Assembly: GCA_934647945.1 (NCBI GenBank)
Contig: CAKUFK010000004.1
Coordinates: forward strand, 79,261-143,260
From: an uncultured Eubacteriales bacterium
GTDB taxonomy: Bacteria; Bacillota; Clostridia; Oscillospirales; Acutalibacteraceae
Reading direction: 5' to 3'
Length of the DNA: 64,000 nucleotides
The notes beneath the pieces were generated by a model, which saw only the letters and a list, made by a program, of their open reading frames with translations, ran no database searches and had not been told where the DNA came from. This document shows positions 44,467 through 53,537 of the stretch, piece by piece; position 1 is the first letter of the stretch; each line of letters begins with the position of its first letter. The position numbers and the translations under genes were made by a program.

Positions 44467-44937
44467 GTGCCGAGAAGAGGTTCGATCGCAAAGCGCGATG
44501 TTTTGCCTGATCCGCTTTACAATTCCAAACTCGTAACCAGACTCATCAACAACGTCATGGTCGACGGCAAACGGGGCGTCGCCCAGAAAATCGTCTATGG
44601 CGCGTTCGACATCATCCGGGAGAAATCCGGGAAGGAGCCGCTCGAGGTGTTCGAGCAGGCGATGGAGAATATCATGCCCCAGCTGGAGGTCAAGGCCCGC
44701 CGTGTCGGCGGCGCCACCTACCAGGTCCCGATCGAGGTTCGCCCCGACCGCCGGCAGACCCTGGGCCTGCGCTGGCTGACAGCGTATTCCCGCAGCCGTT
44801 CCGAACGCACCATGCGGGAGCGTCTGGCCGCCGAGATTCTCGATGCCGTGAACGGCAACGGCGGCGCCGCCAAGAAGCGGGACGACACGCACAAGATGGC
44901 GGAAGCCAACCGCGCGTTCGCCCATTACAGATGGTAA
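44467..44937 (+). CDS. rpsG: 30S ribosomal protein S7
   Basis: 156 aa, nucleates assembly of the 30S head. GTG start at 44467 behind GGAGGGAAG. The conserved RRGSIAKRDVLPDPLYNSKLVTRLIN start and GGATYQVPIEVRPDRRQTLGLRWL segment are clear, ending in FAHYRW. Separated from rpsL by 216 bp, where I see no gene and no strong terminator. Confidence 0.97.
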   Translation: MPRRGSIAKRDVLPDPLYNSKLVTRLINNVMVDGKRGVAQKIVYGAFDIIREKSGKEPLEVFEQAMENIMPQLEVKARRVGGATYQVPIEVRPDRRQTLGLRWLTAYSRSRSERTMRERLAAEILDAVNGNGGAAKKRDDTHKMAEANRAFAHYRW

Positions 44938-45063
44938 GCCCATACCTGCCCTCCCCGGCATGAGGACCAACCGTTCTCACGGCGCTGTCGCCTGCGGTTC
45001 GGGTTCCAAATCCGCTAGAGGCGGCGTTTGCGGCCAATTGAGACAAAGATTAGGAGGACACTT

Positions 45064-47148
45064 ATGGCAAGACAAGTATCGCTGGAGCGCACCCGAAATA
45101 TCGGTATTATGGCGCACATCGATGCGGGCAAGACCACCACAACGGAGCGGATCCTCTTTTATACCGGTATCAACCACCGTCTGGGCGAGACCCACGACGG
45201 ATCCGCCACCATGGACTGGATGGCCCAGGAGCAGGAGCGCGGCATCACCATTACCTCCGCCGCCACCACCTGCTTCTGGAAGGAGCACCGCATCAATATT
45301 ATCGACACCCCCGGCCACGTGGATTTCACCGTCGAGGTCCAGCGCTCCCTGCGGGTGCTGGACGGCTCGGTGACGGTTTTCTGCGCCAAGGGCGGCGTCG
45401 AGCCCCAGTCGGAAACCGTCTGGCGCCAGGCCGACGAGTACAAGGTACCCCGTATGGCCTATGTCAACAAGATGGATATCATGGGCGCCGATTTCTACCG
45501 CGTGGTGCAGATGATGAAGGACCGGCTCAAGACCAACGCCGTGCCGATTCAGCTGCCGATCGGGGCCGAGGATACCTTCAAGGGCATCATCGACCTGGTG
45601 GAGATGAAAGCCTACGTCTACTATGACGACGTGGGCAAGGATATCCGCTGCGAGGATATTCCCGCCGACATGCTCGAGCAGGCGCGGAAATACCACGAAG
45701 AGCTCATCGAGCACGTCGCGGAGCAGGACGACGCCCTGCTGGAGAAGTACTTCTCCGGCGAGGAACTGACCATCGACGAGGTCAAGTCCTGCATCCGGAA
45801 GGCTACCCTCGCCAACCTGATGGTGCCGGTCACCTGCGGCACCTCCTACCGCAACAAGGGCGTGCAGAAACTTCTCGATGCCATCATCGACTATATGCCC
45901 GCCCCGATCGATGTCCCCTCCATCAAGGGCGTCAATCCCGAGACGGGTGAGGAGATCGAGCGGCATTCGTCCGACACTGAGCCGTTCGCGGCTCTCGCGT
46001 TCAAGATCGCGACCGATCCCTTTGTGGGCAAGCTGTGCTTTTTCCGGGTCTATTCCGGCACGGTCAATGCCGGCACCACGGTCTATAACGCGAACAAGGA
46101 CAATGACGAGCGGATGGGCCGTATCCTGCAAATGCACGCCAATCACCGCCAGGATATCGAAACCGTCTACGCGGGCGATATCGCTGCGGCCGTGGGGCTG
46201 AAAAACACCACGACCGGTGACACCCTGTGCGATGAAAAGCACCCGGTCATCCTCGAATCCATGGAATTCCCGGATCCGGTTATCCGGGTTGCCATCGAGC
46301 CGAAGACTAAGGCCGGGCAGGAGAAAATGGGCATCGCCCTCTCCAAGCTCGCCGAGGAAGACCCCACCTTCAAGACTTACACCGATGAAGAGACCGGGCA
46401 GACCATCATCGCCGGCATGGGCGAACTGCACCTCGAGATCATCGTGGACCGCCTTTTGCGGGAATTCAAGGTCGAGGCCAATGTGGGCGCGCCCCAGGTC
46501 GCGTATAAAGAGACGGTCCGCCGTCTCGCGGACGTCGACAACAAGTATGCCCGCCAGTCCGGCGGCCGCGGCCAGTACGGTCACGTTAAGATCAAGCTGG
46601 AGCCTAACGAGCAGGGCAAGGGATACGAGTTCGTCAACGCCATCGTCGGCGGTGTGATCCCGAAAGAGTATATCCCCGCCGTCGATGCCGGTATTCAGGG
46701 CGCGATGCAGTCGGGCGTGCTCGCCGGCTATCCGGTTGTGGACGTGAAGGTCACGCTGTACGACGGCTCCTATCACGAGGTCGACTCCTCCGAAATGGCC
46801 TTTAAGATCGCCGGTTCCATGGCGTTCAAAGAGGCGATGCGCAAGGCCGATCCGGTCCTGCTCGAACCGATCATGAAAGTGGTCGTCACGGTTCCCGAGG
46901 AGTATATGGGCGATGTCATCGGCGATATCAACTCCCGCCGCGGCCTGATGCAGGGCATGGAAGCCATCGCCGGCGCCCAGCAGATCCACGCCCTCGTCCC
47001 GCTGTCCGAGATGTTCGGTTACGCCACCGACCTGCGCTCCCGCACCCAGGGACGCGGCCAGTACGTCATGGAGCCTGCGCATTATGCCGAGGTTCCGAAG
47101 AGCGTCGGGGAGAACATCATTTCCAGCCGGGCCAAGAAACAGGACTGA
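45064..47148 (+). CDS. fusA: Elongation factor G
   Basis: 694 aa translocase GTPase. G1 AHIDAGKTTTTER at residue 17, G2 RGITITSAATT, G3 DTPGHVDF near 82, G4 NKMD near 136; domain IV contains GGRGQYGHVKIKLEP and domain V ends near RTQGRGQYVMEPAHYAEVP. AGGAGGACACTT precedes the ATG. The intact domain set and position before tuf indicate the housekeeping EF-G and not a tet-type or second copy. Confidence 0.98.
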   Translation: MARQVSLERTRNIGIMAHIDAGKTTTTERILFYTGINHRLGETHDGSATMDWMAQEQERGITITSAATTCFWKEHRINIIDTPGHVDFTVEVQRSLRVLDGSVTVFCAKGGVEPQSETVWRQADEYKVPRMAYVNKMDIMGADFYRVVQMMKDRLKTNAVPIQLPIGAEDTFKGIIDLVEMKAYVYYDDVGKDIRCEDIPADMLEQARKYHEELIEHVAEQDDALLEKYFSGEELTIDEVKSCIRKATLANLMVPVTCGTSYRNKGVQKLLDAIIDYMPAPIDVPSIKGVNPETGEEIERHSSDTEPFAALAFKIATDPFVGKLCFFRVYSGTVNAGTTVYNANKDNDERMGRILQMHANHRQDIETVYAGDIAAAVGLKNTTTGDTLCDEKHPVILESMEFPDPVIRVAIEPKTKAGQEKMGIALSKLAEEDPTFKTYTDEETGQTIIAGMGELHLEIIVDRLLREFKVEANVGAPQVAYKETVRRLADVDNKYARQSGGRGQYGHVKIKLEPNEQGKGYEFVNAIVGGVIPKEYIPAVDAGIQGAMQSGVLAGYPVVDVKVTLYDGSYHEVDSSEMAFKIAGSMAFKEAMRKADPVLLEPIMKVVVTVPEEYMGDVIGDINSRRGLMQGMEAIAGAQQIHALVPLSEMFGYATDLRSRTQGRGQYVMEPAHYAEVPKSVGENIISSRAKKQD

Positions 47149-47214
47149 TCCCGTCGAAATCGGGATCCGGAGGGGGCGTCCCCTCCAAACCCCTGAAAGA
47201 ATTGGAAAAAAGGC

Positions 47215-47243
47215 TTGAAATTCCTGGACGAAGTTGCTACAAT
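47215..47243 (+). promoter_or_regulatory. tuf promoter
   Basis: TTGAAA (47215-47220), 17 bp, TACAAT (47238-47243), between fusA and tuf, which would allow extra EF-Tu synthesis. Confidence 0.65.
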
Positions 47244-47296
47244 GAGTCCGTGCAGACTCATAATACTATTGAGGTTGATAAAGGAGGAACTCCATT

Positions 47297-48499
47297 ATGG
47301 CAAAGGCAAAATTCGAAAGAAATAAGCCCCATGTGAACATCGGCACCATCGGCCACGTCGACCATGGAAAGACCACCCTGACCGCGGCCATCACCAAGGT
47401 CCTGAACCTGAAGGGTGACGCGGATTTCGTGGATTACGCCAACATCGATAAGGCTCCCGAAGAGCGTGCCCGCGGTATCACAATCAACACCGCTCACGTG
47501 GAATATCAGACCGAAAACCGTCACTATGCCCACGTCGACTGCCCCGGCCACGCCGACTATGTCAAGAACATGATCACCGGCGCTGCGCAGATGGACGGCG
47601 CCATCCTGGTCGTGTCCGCTGCCGACGGCCCCATGCCCCAGACCCGTGAGCACATCCTGCTCTCCCGTCAGGTCGGCGTGCCCTATATCGTCGTGTTCAT
47701 GAACAAGTGCGATCAGGTCGACGATCCCGAGCTGCTCGAGCTCGTCGAGATGGAGATCCGCGAGCTGCTCAATGAGTACGAGTTCCCGGGTGACGACACC
47801 CCGATCATCAAGGGTTCGGCTCTGGCGGCCCTCGAGTGCACCTCTACCGATCCGAGCGCCCCCGAGTATGCCCCCATCCTCGAGCTCATGAAGGCTGTCG
47901 ACGAGTATATCCCCAGCCCCGAGCGCACCACCGACAAGCCCTTCCTGATGCCGGTTGAGGATGTCTTCACCATCACCGGGCGCGGCACCGTCGCCACCGG
48001 CCGTGTGGAGCGCGGAAAGCTCAACATGTCCGACGAAGTCGAGATCATCGGTCTGACCGACGAGCGCAAGAAGACGGTTGTCACTGGTATCGAGATGTTC
48101 CGGAAGCTGCTCGACTATGCGGAGGCCGGCGACAACATCGGCGCCCTGCTCCGTGGCGTACAGCGCAATGAGATTGAGCGCGGCCAGGTTCTTTGTAAGC
48201 CCGGCTCCATCAATCCCCACACCAAGTTCCACGGCCAGGTGTACGTCCTGTCCAAGGATGAAGGTGGCCGTCATACCCCCTTCTTCAATAACTACCGCCC
48301 GCAGTTCTATTTCCGTACCACCGACGTGACCGGTGTCATCACCCTGCCCGAAGGGGTCGAGATGTGCATGCCCGGCGACAACGTCGAGATGGACGTGGAG
48401 CTGATTACCCCCATTGCCATTGAGGAAGGCCTGCGTTTCGCTATCCGTGAAGGCGGCCGTACCGTCGGGTCCGGTGTCGTCACCAAGATCAACGGCTGA
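47297..48499 (+). CDS. tuf: Elongation factor Tu
   Basis: 400 aa GTPase delivering aminoacyl-tRNA. G1 GHVDHGKTTL at residue 19, RGITINTAHV, DCPGHADYV near 80, NKCDQVDD near 135, and domain 3 with GRTVGSGVVTKI at the end. AAAGGAGG in front of the ATG. Strong codon bias compared with neighbours (CTC/CTG, CGT, GGT), fitting high expression. Confidence 0.98.
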   Translation: MAKAKFERNKPHVNIGTIGHVDHGKTTLTAAITKVLNLKGDADFVDYANIDKAPEERARGITINTAHVEYQTENRHYAHVDCPGHADYVKNMITGAAQMDGAILVVSAADGPMPQTREHILLSRQVGVPYIVVFMNKCDQVDDPELLELVEMEIRELLNEYEFPGDDTPIIKGSALAALECTSTDPSAPEYAPILELMKAVDEYIPSPERTTDKPFLMPVEDVFTITGRGTVATGRVERGKLNMSDEVEIIGLTDERKKTVVTGIEMFRKLLDYAEAGDNIGALLRGVQRNEIERGQVLCKPGSINPHTKFHGQVYVLSKDEGGRHTPFFNNYRPQFYFRTTDVTGVITLPEGVEMCMPGDNVEMDVELITPIAIEEGLRFAIREGGRTVGSGVVTKING

Positions 48500-48643
48500 T
48501 TGCAGTCCTTTGATCCCGAAACAGTCCTTGAAACCCCCGCCACCCGGCGGGGGTTTTGCTTTGCCCCCTCCGAGGGGAGTCAGGCCCGACATCCTGTGCA
48601 AAAATCCAGATATGAGATCTCGGAATTTTAGGCTCTCTGCCTC

Positions 48644-48672
48644 TTGAAAGGGACGGGGAATCGGAGTAAACT
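48644..48672 (+). promoter_or_regulatory. Promoter of the FMN riboswitch-ribU unit
   Basis: TTGAAA (48644-48649), 17 bp, TAAACT (48667-48672). Confidence 0.65.
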
Positions 48673-48715
48673 TATATCCAGGATTCGGTACCGATCCATA
48701 CAAATCGAATACGCT

Positions 48716-48925
<210 letters not shown>

Positions 48926-48963
48926 TGCACATAAGGCGGTTTTCCCGCTTTTGTCTCTTTCCT

Positions 48964-48996
48964 ACCCCACAGAGTCTCTGTGGGGTGTTTTTGTTT
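48964..48996 (+). terminator. FMN riboswitch terminator
   Basis: 11-bp stem ACCCCACAGAG / CTCTGTGGGGT followed by GTTTTTGTTTT, between the aptamer and ribU, indicating transcriptional control. Confidence 0.9.
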
Positions 48997-49036
48997 TCCC
49001 AAATAAGACGGCGAAAAGAAAGAGGCGTTTTTATCA

Positions 49037-49645
49037 ATGAAATCTCTTCAACCGGCCACCCGCGAGCCGCTGGTGATGATGGTGGCTACCGCAATGCTCT
49101 CCGCTTTGGCGTTGGTGCTCTTTCTCCTTTTTGAGTTTCCGCTTCTGTCGGCTGCTCCTTATCTTAAAATGGATTTCAGCGACATTCCCGCCATTTTCGG
49201 CGCGGTGGTTTTTGGCCCGGTCTGCGGGGTAATGGTGGAACTGATTAAAAATCTGCTGGAAATGATGGTTCGTGGTCTGGGCAGTCAAATGGGCTTTGGA
49301 AACATACAGAATTTTTTATTGGGTTGTGCTTACTTGCTCCCGTTTACCGCTATTTTCGCCGGATTAAAAAAGAAAACCCTCTCCACATTCTGGCGGTTAA
49401 TCCTGGCGTCTTTAGCCGGGACGGTGTCTATGCTGGTAATCGGCTTTTTCAGCAACTGGGCGGTAGCGCCCCTGTTCTTCCGCTTCTTTTTGAATAACCC
49501 CTTGGGAAGTGGGGAAGCCTTGGCGGCGGCTTGGATCAGTGTACCATTTAACTTCATCAAAGGGATGATTCTTAGTGTCTTGATGATTCCGCTGCTCACA
49601 TTGACATTAAAACCGGTCCGCCGGGTATTGGGTGGGTTCCGCTGA
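49037..49645 (+). CDS. ribU: Riboflavin ECF transporter S component
   Basis: 202 aa hydrophobic S component that binds riboflavin and works with the shared EcfAA'T module. Six hydrophobic helices are visible (e.g. MMVATAMLSALALVLFLLFEF, AIFGAVVFGPVCGVMVELIKNLL with the family's GP..G.....K pattern). The assignment to riboflavin rests on the FMN riboswitch plus RibU-like sequence (APYLKMDFSDIP). Base composition is visibly more AT-rich than the neighbours. It ends 35 bp before the metK promoter. Confidence 0.92.
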   Translation: MKSLQPATREPLVMMVATAMLSALALVLFLLFEFPLLSAAPYLKMDFSDIPAIFGAVVFGPVCGVMVELIKNLLEMMVRGLGSQMGFGNIQNFLLGCAYLLPFTAIFAGLKKKTLSTFWRLILASLAGTVSMLVIGFFSNWAVAPLFFRFFLNNPLGSGEALAAAWISVPFNFIKGMILSVLMIPLLTLTLKPVRRVLGGFR

Positions 49646-49679
49646 AACCGCCGTGCCGAAAAAGGCTGACCGCCTTTTC

Positions 49680-49708
49680 TTGACAAAATCCTCCGATATA
49701 GGTATACT
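49680..49708 (+). promoter_or_regulatory. metK promoter
   Basis: TTGACA (49680-49685), 17 bp, TATACT (49703-49708). Confidence 0.8.
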
Positions 49709-49822
49709 ATAGAACGAAGTGTGGGAGTTTTGTCCGGCGTTTCCAACGGCAGCTGCCGTTAGCAGAGCCGCAACGCAAAACATCCCGGACAATTAGGATG
49801 TATATTCTTACAAAAGAACAGA

Positions 49823-49929
49823 TTCCTTATCAAGAGCGGTGGAGGGAACAGGCCCGATGAAGCCCGGCAACCGGTACATGGCGTACAAGGTGCCAAATCC
49901 TGCGGCGGATTGCCGGCAGATGAGGGGAC
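49823..49929 (+). ncRNA. SAM-I riboswitch (S box)
   Basis: Leader that senses S-adenosylmethionine. The conserved pieces are CTTATCAAGAGCGGTGGAGG, GGCCCGATGAAGCCCGGCAA, an AAGGTGCCAAATCCTGC core and GATGAGG closing P1. It lies 107 nt before metK, as in other S-box controlled metK genes. Confidence 0.95.
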
Positions 49930-49936
49930 GTTTCGA

Positions 49937-49967
49937 AGCGCCCTGTGCGAATGCCGGGGCGCTTTTT
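49937..49967 (+). terminator. SAM riboswitch terminator
   Basis: AGCGCCC (49937-49943) pairs with GGGCGCT (49957-49963), then TTTT, expected to form when SAM is bound. Confidence 0.8.
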
Positions 49968-50035
49968 GTCGAATAGCGCAAGCGGTTTGCCTGTATACAC
50001 AGGCGGATGGGAAACAGGAAGGGAGAGACTATCCA

Positions 50036-51220
50036 ATGGCCAAGCGATTTTTCACCTCCGAATCGGTAACGGAAGGGCATCCGGATAAGGTATGCGATCA
50101 GATTTCCGACGCGGTGCTCGACGCCATCCTGGCACAGGATCCGGACGCCCATGTGGCCTGCGAAACCATTGCCACAACCGGCATGGTGCTGGTCATGGGG
50201 GAGATCAGCACGAGATGTTATGTGGATATCCCGAAAATCGCCCGGGGGGTGATCCGGGACATCGGTTATAACGATGCCGGGCAGGGATTCGACGGGGATA
50301 CCTGCGCGGTGCTCACAGCGATTGACGAGCAGTCGCCCGATATCGCCATGGGTGTCAACGAAGCGTTGGAAGCCCGGGCCGGAGACGGCGACCGGTACGA
50401 CCGGACAGGCGCCGGGGATCAGGGGATGATGTTCGGTTTTGCCTGCGATGAAACGCCCGAGCGGATGCCGCTGCCCATCTCCCTCGCCCACAGGCTGGCC
50501 CGCCGGCTGACTGCCTTGCGCAAGGAAGGGACCCTCCCCTACCTGCGTCCCGATGGGAAAACCCAGGTGACGGTGGAATACGACGGCAATACCCCTGTGC
50601 GGATCGAGGCGGTAGTGGTCTCGACACAGCACGACGCAGACGTGTCCCTGGATCAGATCCGCCGGGATCTGATTGAACGCCTTATCCGCCCCGAAGTGCC
50701 CGCAGAGCTGCTTGACGACGACACCAAAATTTTCGTCAATCCCACCGGCCGCTTCGTTGTGGGTGGGCCTCAGGGGGACAGTGGCCTGACCGGACGGAAA
50801 ATCATCGTGGATACCTACGGCGGATACGCCCGCCACGGCGGCGGCGCCTTTTCGGGCAAGGATCCGACCAAGGTGGATCGTTCCGCCTCCTACATGGCCC
50901 GCTACGCGGCCAAGAACGTGGTGGCTGCGGGCCTTGCCCGCCGCTGCGAGGTACAGCTTGCCTACGCCATCGGCGTGGCCCGGCCCGTGTCGGTGCTGGT
51001 GGATACCGAGGGGACCGGAACGGTACCGGATGACCGGCTTGCCGAGGCGCTCCGCGCTGTATTCGATTTCCGCCCCGCCGCCATCATTGATCAGCTCGAG
51101 CTGCGCCGGCCCATCTATCGTCCGCTGGCCGCTTATGGCCATATCGGCCGGGAAGATCTGGACGTCGCATGGGAGAGGACAGACAAGGCGGACGAGCTGC
51201 GCCGGTATTTCGGGGCATAA
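50036..51220 (+). CDS. metK: S-adenosylmethionine synthetase
   Basis: Makes SAM from methionine and ATP. 394 aa. Signatures: TEGHPDKVCDQISDA near residue 10, GAGDQGMMFG near 120, GGAFSGKDPTKVDRSA near 265 and GTGTVPDD with the C-terminal domain. The ATG follows GGGAGAGA. Controlled by the SAM riboswitch; a terminator follows. Confidence 0.97.
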   Translation: MAKRFFTSESVTEGHPDKVCDQISDAVLDAILAQDPDAHVACETIATTGMVLVMGEISTRCYVDIPKIARGVIRDIGYNDAGQGFDGDTCAVLTAIDEQSPDIAMGVNEALEARAGDGDRYDRTGAGDQGMMFGFACDETPERMPLPISLAHRLARRLTALRKEGTLPYLRPDGKTQVTVEYDGNTPVRIEAVVVSTQHDADVSLDQIRRDLIERLIRPEVPAELLDDDTKIFVNPTGRFVVGGPQGDSGLTGRKIIVDTYGGYARHGGGAFSGKDPTKVDRSASYMARYAAKNVVAAGLARRCEVQLAYAIGVARPVSVLVDTEGTGTVPDDRLAEALRAVFDFRPAAIIDQLELRRPIYRPLAAYGHIGREDLDVAWERTDKADELRRYFGA

Positions 51221-51268
51221 AAGGCTTGGATGCGGGAACCCGCCTCTTGTCTGCGAATAGCTGCACTA

Positions 51269-51305
51269 TAAAAGGGCCGGTGAACTATGTTCACTGGCCC
51301 TTTTA
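51269..51305 (+). terminator. metK terminator
   Basis: 17-bp stem with one G-T pair (51269-51285 with 51289-51305), 3-base loop, ending in CTTTTA. Confidence 0.88.
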
Positions 51306-51309
51306 GCGT

Positions 51310-51556
51310 GAGCGCAGAGGGCTCCTCCACTATATCTGCGCATACCATGCGCCGTTGTACCGACCCGCACAGAGAATGGAGGTGCCAAAGTGCAGATTGT
51401 ACTTTATAAGCACGAGCAAATAAAAATTCGCAAGTGATCGTCAGGGATTTGCCCGATGGCCATTCCCTTTCTTGTCACAAAAGGGCCGGTCCGAACGCGG
51501 ATACAATCGCGCGTGGTTGTCCCTGATCCCCTTCCGGGAATCGGGTGGCCATACTA
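51310..51556. repeat. Truncated modular hairpin element, copy B
   Basis: The gap between metK and purB holds no gene. 51368-51520 follows the A2 segment 34191-34350 with many substitutions (shared blocks GAGGTGCCAAAG, GCGAATAAAA/GCAAATAAAA, CGCAAGTGAT). The right end (CGGGAATCGGGTGGCCATAC, 51535-51554) resembles the right terminal arm of A1 and A2 and stops one to three bases from the purB stop codon. The left-hand hairpins 1 and 2 are missing. Confidence 0.65.
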
Positions 51557-52987
51557 TCACACCCGGATTTCCACCGTCACACCCAAATCGTCCCGGTATT
51601 TTTCCAGTACCGGCGCAACCTCTTCCCGGAGGAACTCCTCCGTCTGTTCGGGAGCGCGGCCGACATAACGGGCGGGATCCAACACCGTCTCGAGCTCCGG
51701 CAGAGTCAGACCGAAGGCCGGATCCCCCGCGATCCGCTCGAGCAGATCGTTGACCCCATCCTCCTGTTTGACACGACGGGCGGCGGCCATAGAATGGGTA
51801 CGGATCCGCTCATGGAGCTCCTGCCGGTCCCCCCCCCGTTTGACACAGTCCATCATGATGTTCTCGGTCGCCATGAAGGGCAGCTCCCGCCGCAGATCCC
51901 GGTCGATAACGGCGGTATTGACCACCAGGCCGTCCACCACGTTGATGACGAGGGAGAGCACCGCATCAGCCGCGAGGAACGCCTCCGCTACGCTGATCCG
52001 CTTGTTGGCGCTGTCGTCAAGGGTTCGCTCAAACCATTGGGTGGCGGCGGTCATAGCCGGGTTTAGGGAATCCGCGATGATATAACGGGACAGGGCGGCG
52101 ATCCGTTCGCTGCGCATGGGATTGCGTTTGTACGCCATGGCGGACGAACCGATCTGATGCTTTTCAAAGGGCTCCTCCACCTCCTTGAGGTGTTGGAGCA
52201 GGCGGATGTCGTTGGAGAACTTCGAGGCGCTCTGGGCAATGCCCGACAGGGTGGACAGAATCATGGAGTCGAGCTTGCGGGGATAGGTCTGTCCCGAGAC
52301 GGGGAAACAGGCGTCATACCCCATCTTTTTGGCGATGATCCGGTCCAGCTCCCGGCATTTTTCATGATCGCCCTCAAACAGCTCAAGGAAACTTGCCTGG
52401 GTGCCGGTGGTTCCCTTGGAACCGAGCAGGCGGGCACGGGAGAGGCGGTACTCCACCTCTTCGAGATCCATCAGGAACTCCTGCGTCCAAAGGGTCGCCC
52501 GTTTGCCCACAGTGGTGGGCTGCGCCGGCTGGAAATGGGTGAAGGCCAGGGTGGGGACCGCCTTGTATTCGTCCGCGAACCGGGAGAGCAGGGCGATGGC
52601 GCACACCAGCTTTTTCCGGATTAAACGGAGCGCGTCATACAGAATCATCAGATCGGTGTTGTCCCCCACATAGCAGCTCGTCGCCCCGAGATGGATGATC
52701 CCCTTGGCTTTGGGACACTGCTGGCCGTAGGCATAGACGTGCGCCATGACGTCGTGACGGACCTCTTTTTCACGCGCCGCGGCGACATCGTAATTGATAT
52801 CGTCGGCATGGGCGCGCAATTCCTCGAGCTGGCTGTCGGTAATCGGGAGGCCGAGCTCCTGCTCCGCCTCGGCGAGCGCGATCCACAGCCGCCGCCAGGT
52901 CCGGAATTTGTGGTCGGATGAAAAGAGAAACTGCATTTCGCGGCTGGCATAGCGGGAGGAAAACGGGGTCTCATAAACGTCATGCAT
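51557..52987 (-). CDS. purB: Adenylosuccinate lyase
   Basis: Cleaves SAICAR and adenylosuccinate in purine synthesis. 476 aa. The fumarase/aspartase superfamily signature is GSSAMAYKRNPMRSE near residue 295; the catalytic base His region is TLAFTHFQPAQPTTVGKR near 155, and IIHLGATSCYVGDN near 95. The start at 52987 gives MHDVYETP; upstream in-frame sequence up to 53056 carries the promoter. The length and sequence match the long animal/clostridial type of PurB. Confidence 0.96.
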   Translation of the reverse strand: MHDVYETPFSSRYASREMQFLFSSDHKFRTWRRLWIALAEAEQELGLPITDSQLEELRAHADDINYDVAAAREKEVRHDVMAHVYAYGQQCPKAKGIIHLGATSCYVGDNTDLMILYDALRLIRKKLVCAIALLSRFADEYKAVPTLAFTHFQPAQPTTVGKRATLWTQEFLMDLEEVEYRLSRARLLGSKGTTGTQASFLELFEGDHEKCRELDRIIAKKMGYDACFPVSGQTYPRKLDSMILSTLSGIAQSASKFSNDIRLLQHLKEVEEPFEKHQIGSSAMAYKRNPMRSERIAALSRYIIADSLNPAMTAATQWFERTLDDSANKRISVAEAFLAADAVLSLVINVVDGLVVNTAVIDRDLRRELPFMATENIMMDCVKRGGDRQELHERIRTHSMAAARRVKQEDGVNDLLERIAGDPAFGLTLPELETVLDPARYVGRAPEQTEEFLREEVAPVLEKYRDDLGVTVEIRV

Positions 52988-53056
52988 GGACTTGACTTCC
53001 TTTCTTTGGTCCGGTGCGCACCCTCGGGCGGCACGGACGAACCATAATCCCGCCAT

Positions 53057-53085
53057 ATTGTATCATATCGGCCGGCATACTTCAA
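53057..53085 (-). promoter_or_regulatory. purB promoter
   Basis: Minus strand TTGAAG (53080-53085), 17 bp, TACAAT (53057-53062). No purine riboswitch is visible between it and purB. Confidence 0.65.
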
Positions 53086-53144
53086 GAAATTCCCCGCCCG
53101 GCGGCCTGGATAGGCGGGATTTTCAGGCGGCTTTGAAGAAAGCG

Positions 53145-53173
53145 TTGTACTTTTGGGCGTTGTGCGGTACAAT
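53145..53173 (+). promoter_or_regulatory. Promoter of the small membrane protein gene at 53207
   Basis: TTGTAC (53145-53150), 17 bp, TACAAT (53168-53173). Confidence 0.65.
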
Positions 53174-53206
53174 AGGAAAAAGAGCACATGAAAAGGAGGC
53201 CCCTGC

Positions 53207-53485
53207 ATGAAAAAATGGCTGACAGGTCTTGCGGCCGCGGGATGGGCCGCGCTGCTCCCGCTTCGAGCGTCCGCTGCCTCTCCCGTCACGGGAGAGGATC
53301 CGCGTTCCCCGATCCCCTTTATTCTGGCGGGGATCGGGCTGGCTCTGGTAATCGCTATGGTGGTAATCAGCACCATGAGCAAGAAAAAACAGGGGGATAC
53401 CCCTCCGCCCGAGGGGCTGCCGGCCGAGGATGATGGGGCGCCGACAGATAACGGCCCATCCGGCGGCGAGCCGCCTGCAGGCTGA
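53207..53485 (+). CDS. Small exported membrane protein with SPVTGE motif
   Basis: 92 aa. A signal peptide (KKWLTGLAAAGWAALLPLRASAA) is followed after about two residues by SPVTGEDPRSPIP, one membrane helix (FILAGIGLALVIAMVVISTM), a KKK stop-transfer and a Pro/Asp/Gly-rich cytoplasmic tail of ~30 residues. The stretch resembles an LPxTG-type sorting region with nothing attached in front of it, as in many clostridial small proteins. AAAAGGAGG precedes the ATG. Function unknown. Confidence 0.7.
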   Translation: MKKWLTGLAAAGWAALLPLRASAASPVTGEDPRSPIPFILAGIGLALVIAMVVISTMSKKKQGDTPPPEGLPAEDDGAPTDNGPSGGEPPAG

Positions 53486-53498
53486 ACCCCGCCCTCCA

Positions 53499-53537
53499 AA
53501 AAACCGCCGCCCGTCTACTCCGCGGGCGGCGGTTTTT
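53499..53537. terminator. Bidirectional terminator between convergent genes
   Basis: 15-bp stem AAAAACCGCCGCCCG / CGGGCGGCGGTTTTT lying between stops at 53485 (+) and 53515 (-), with T-runs on both strands. Confidence 0.92.
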
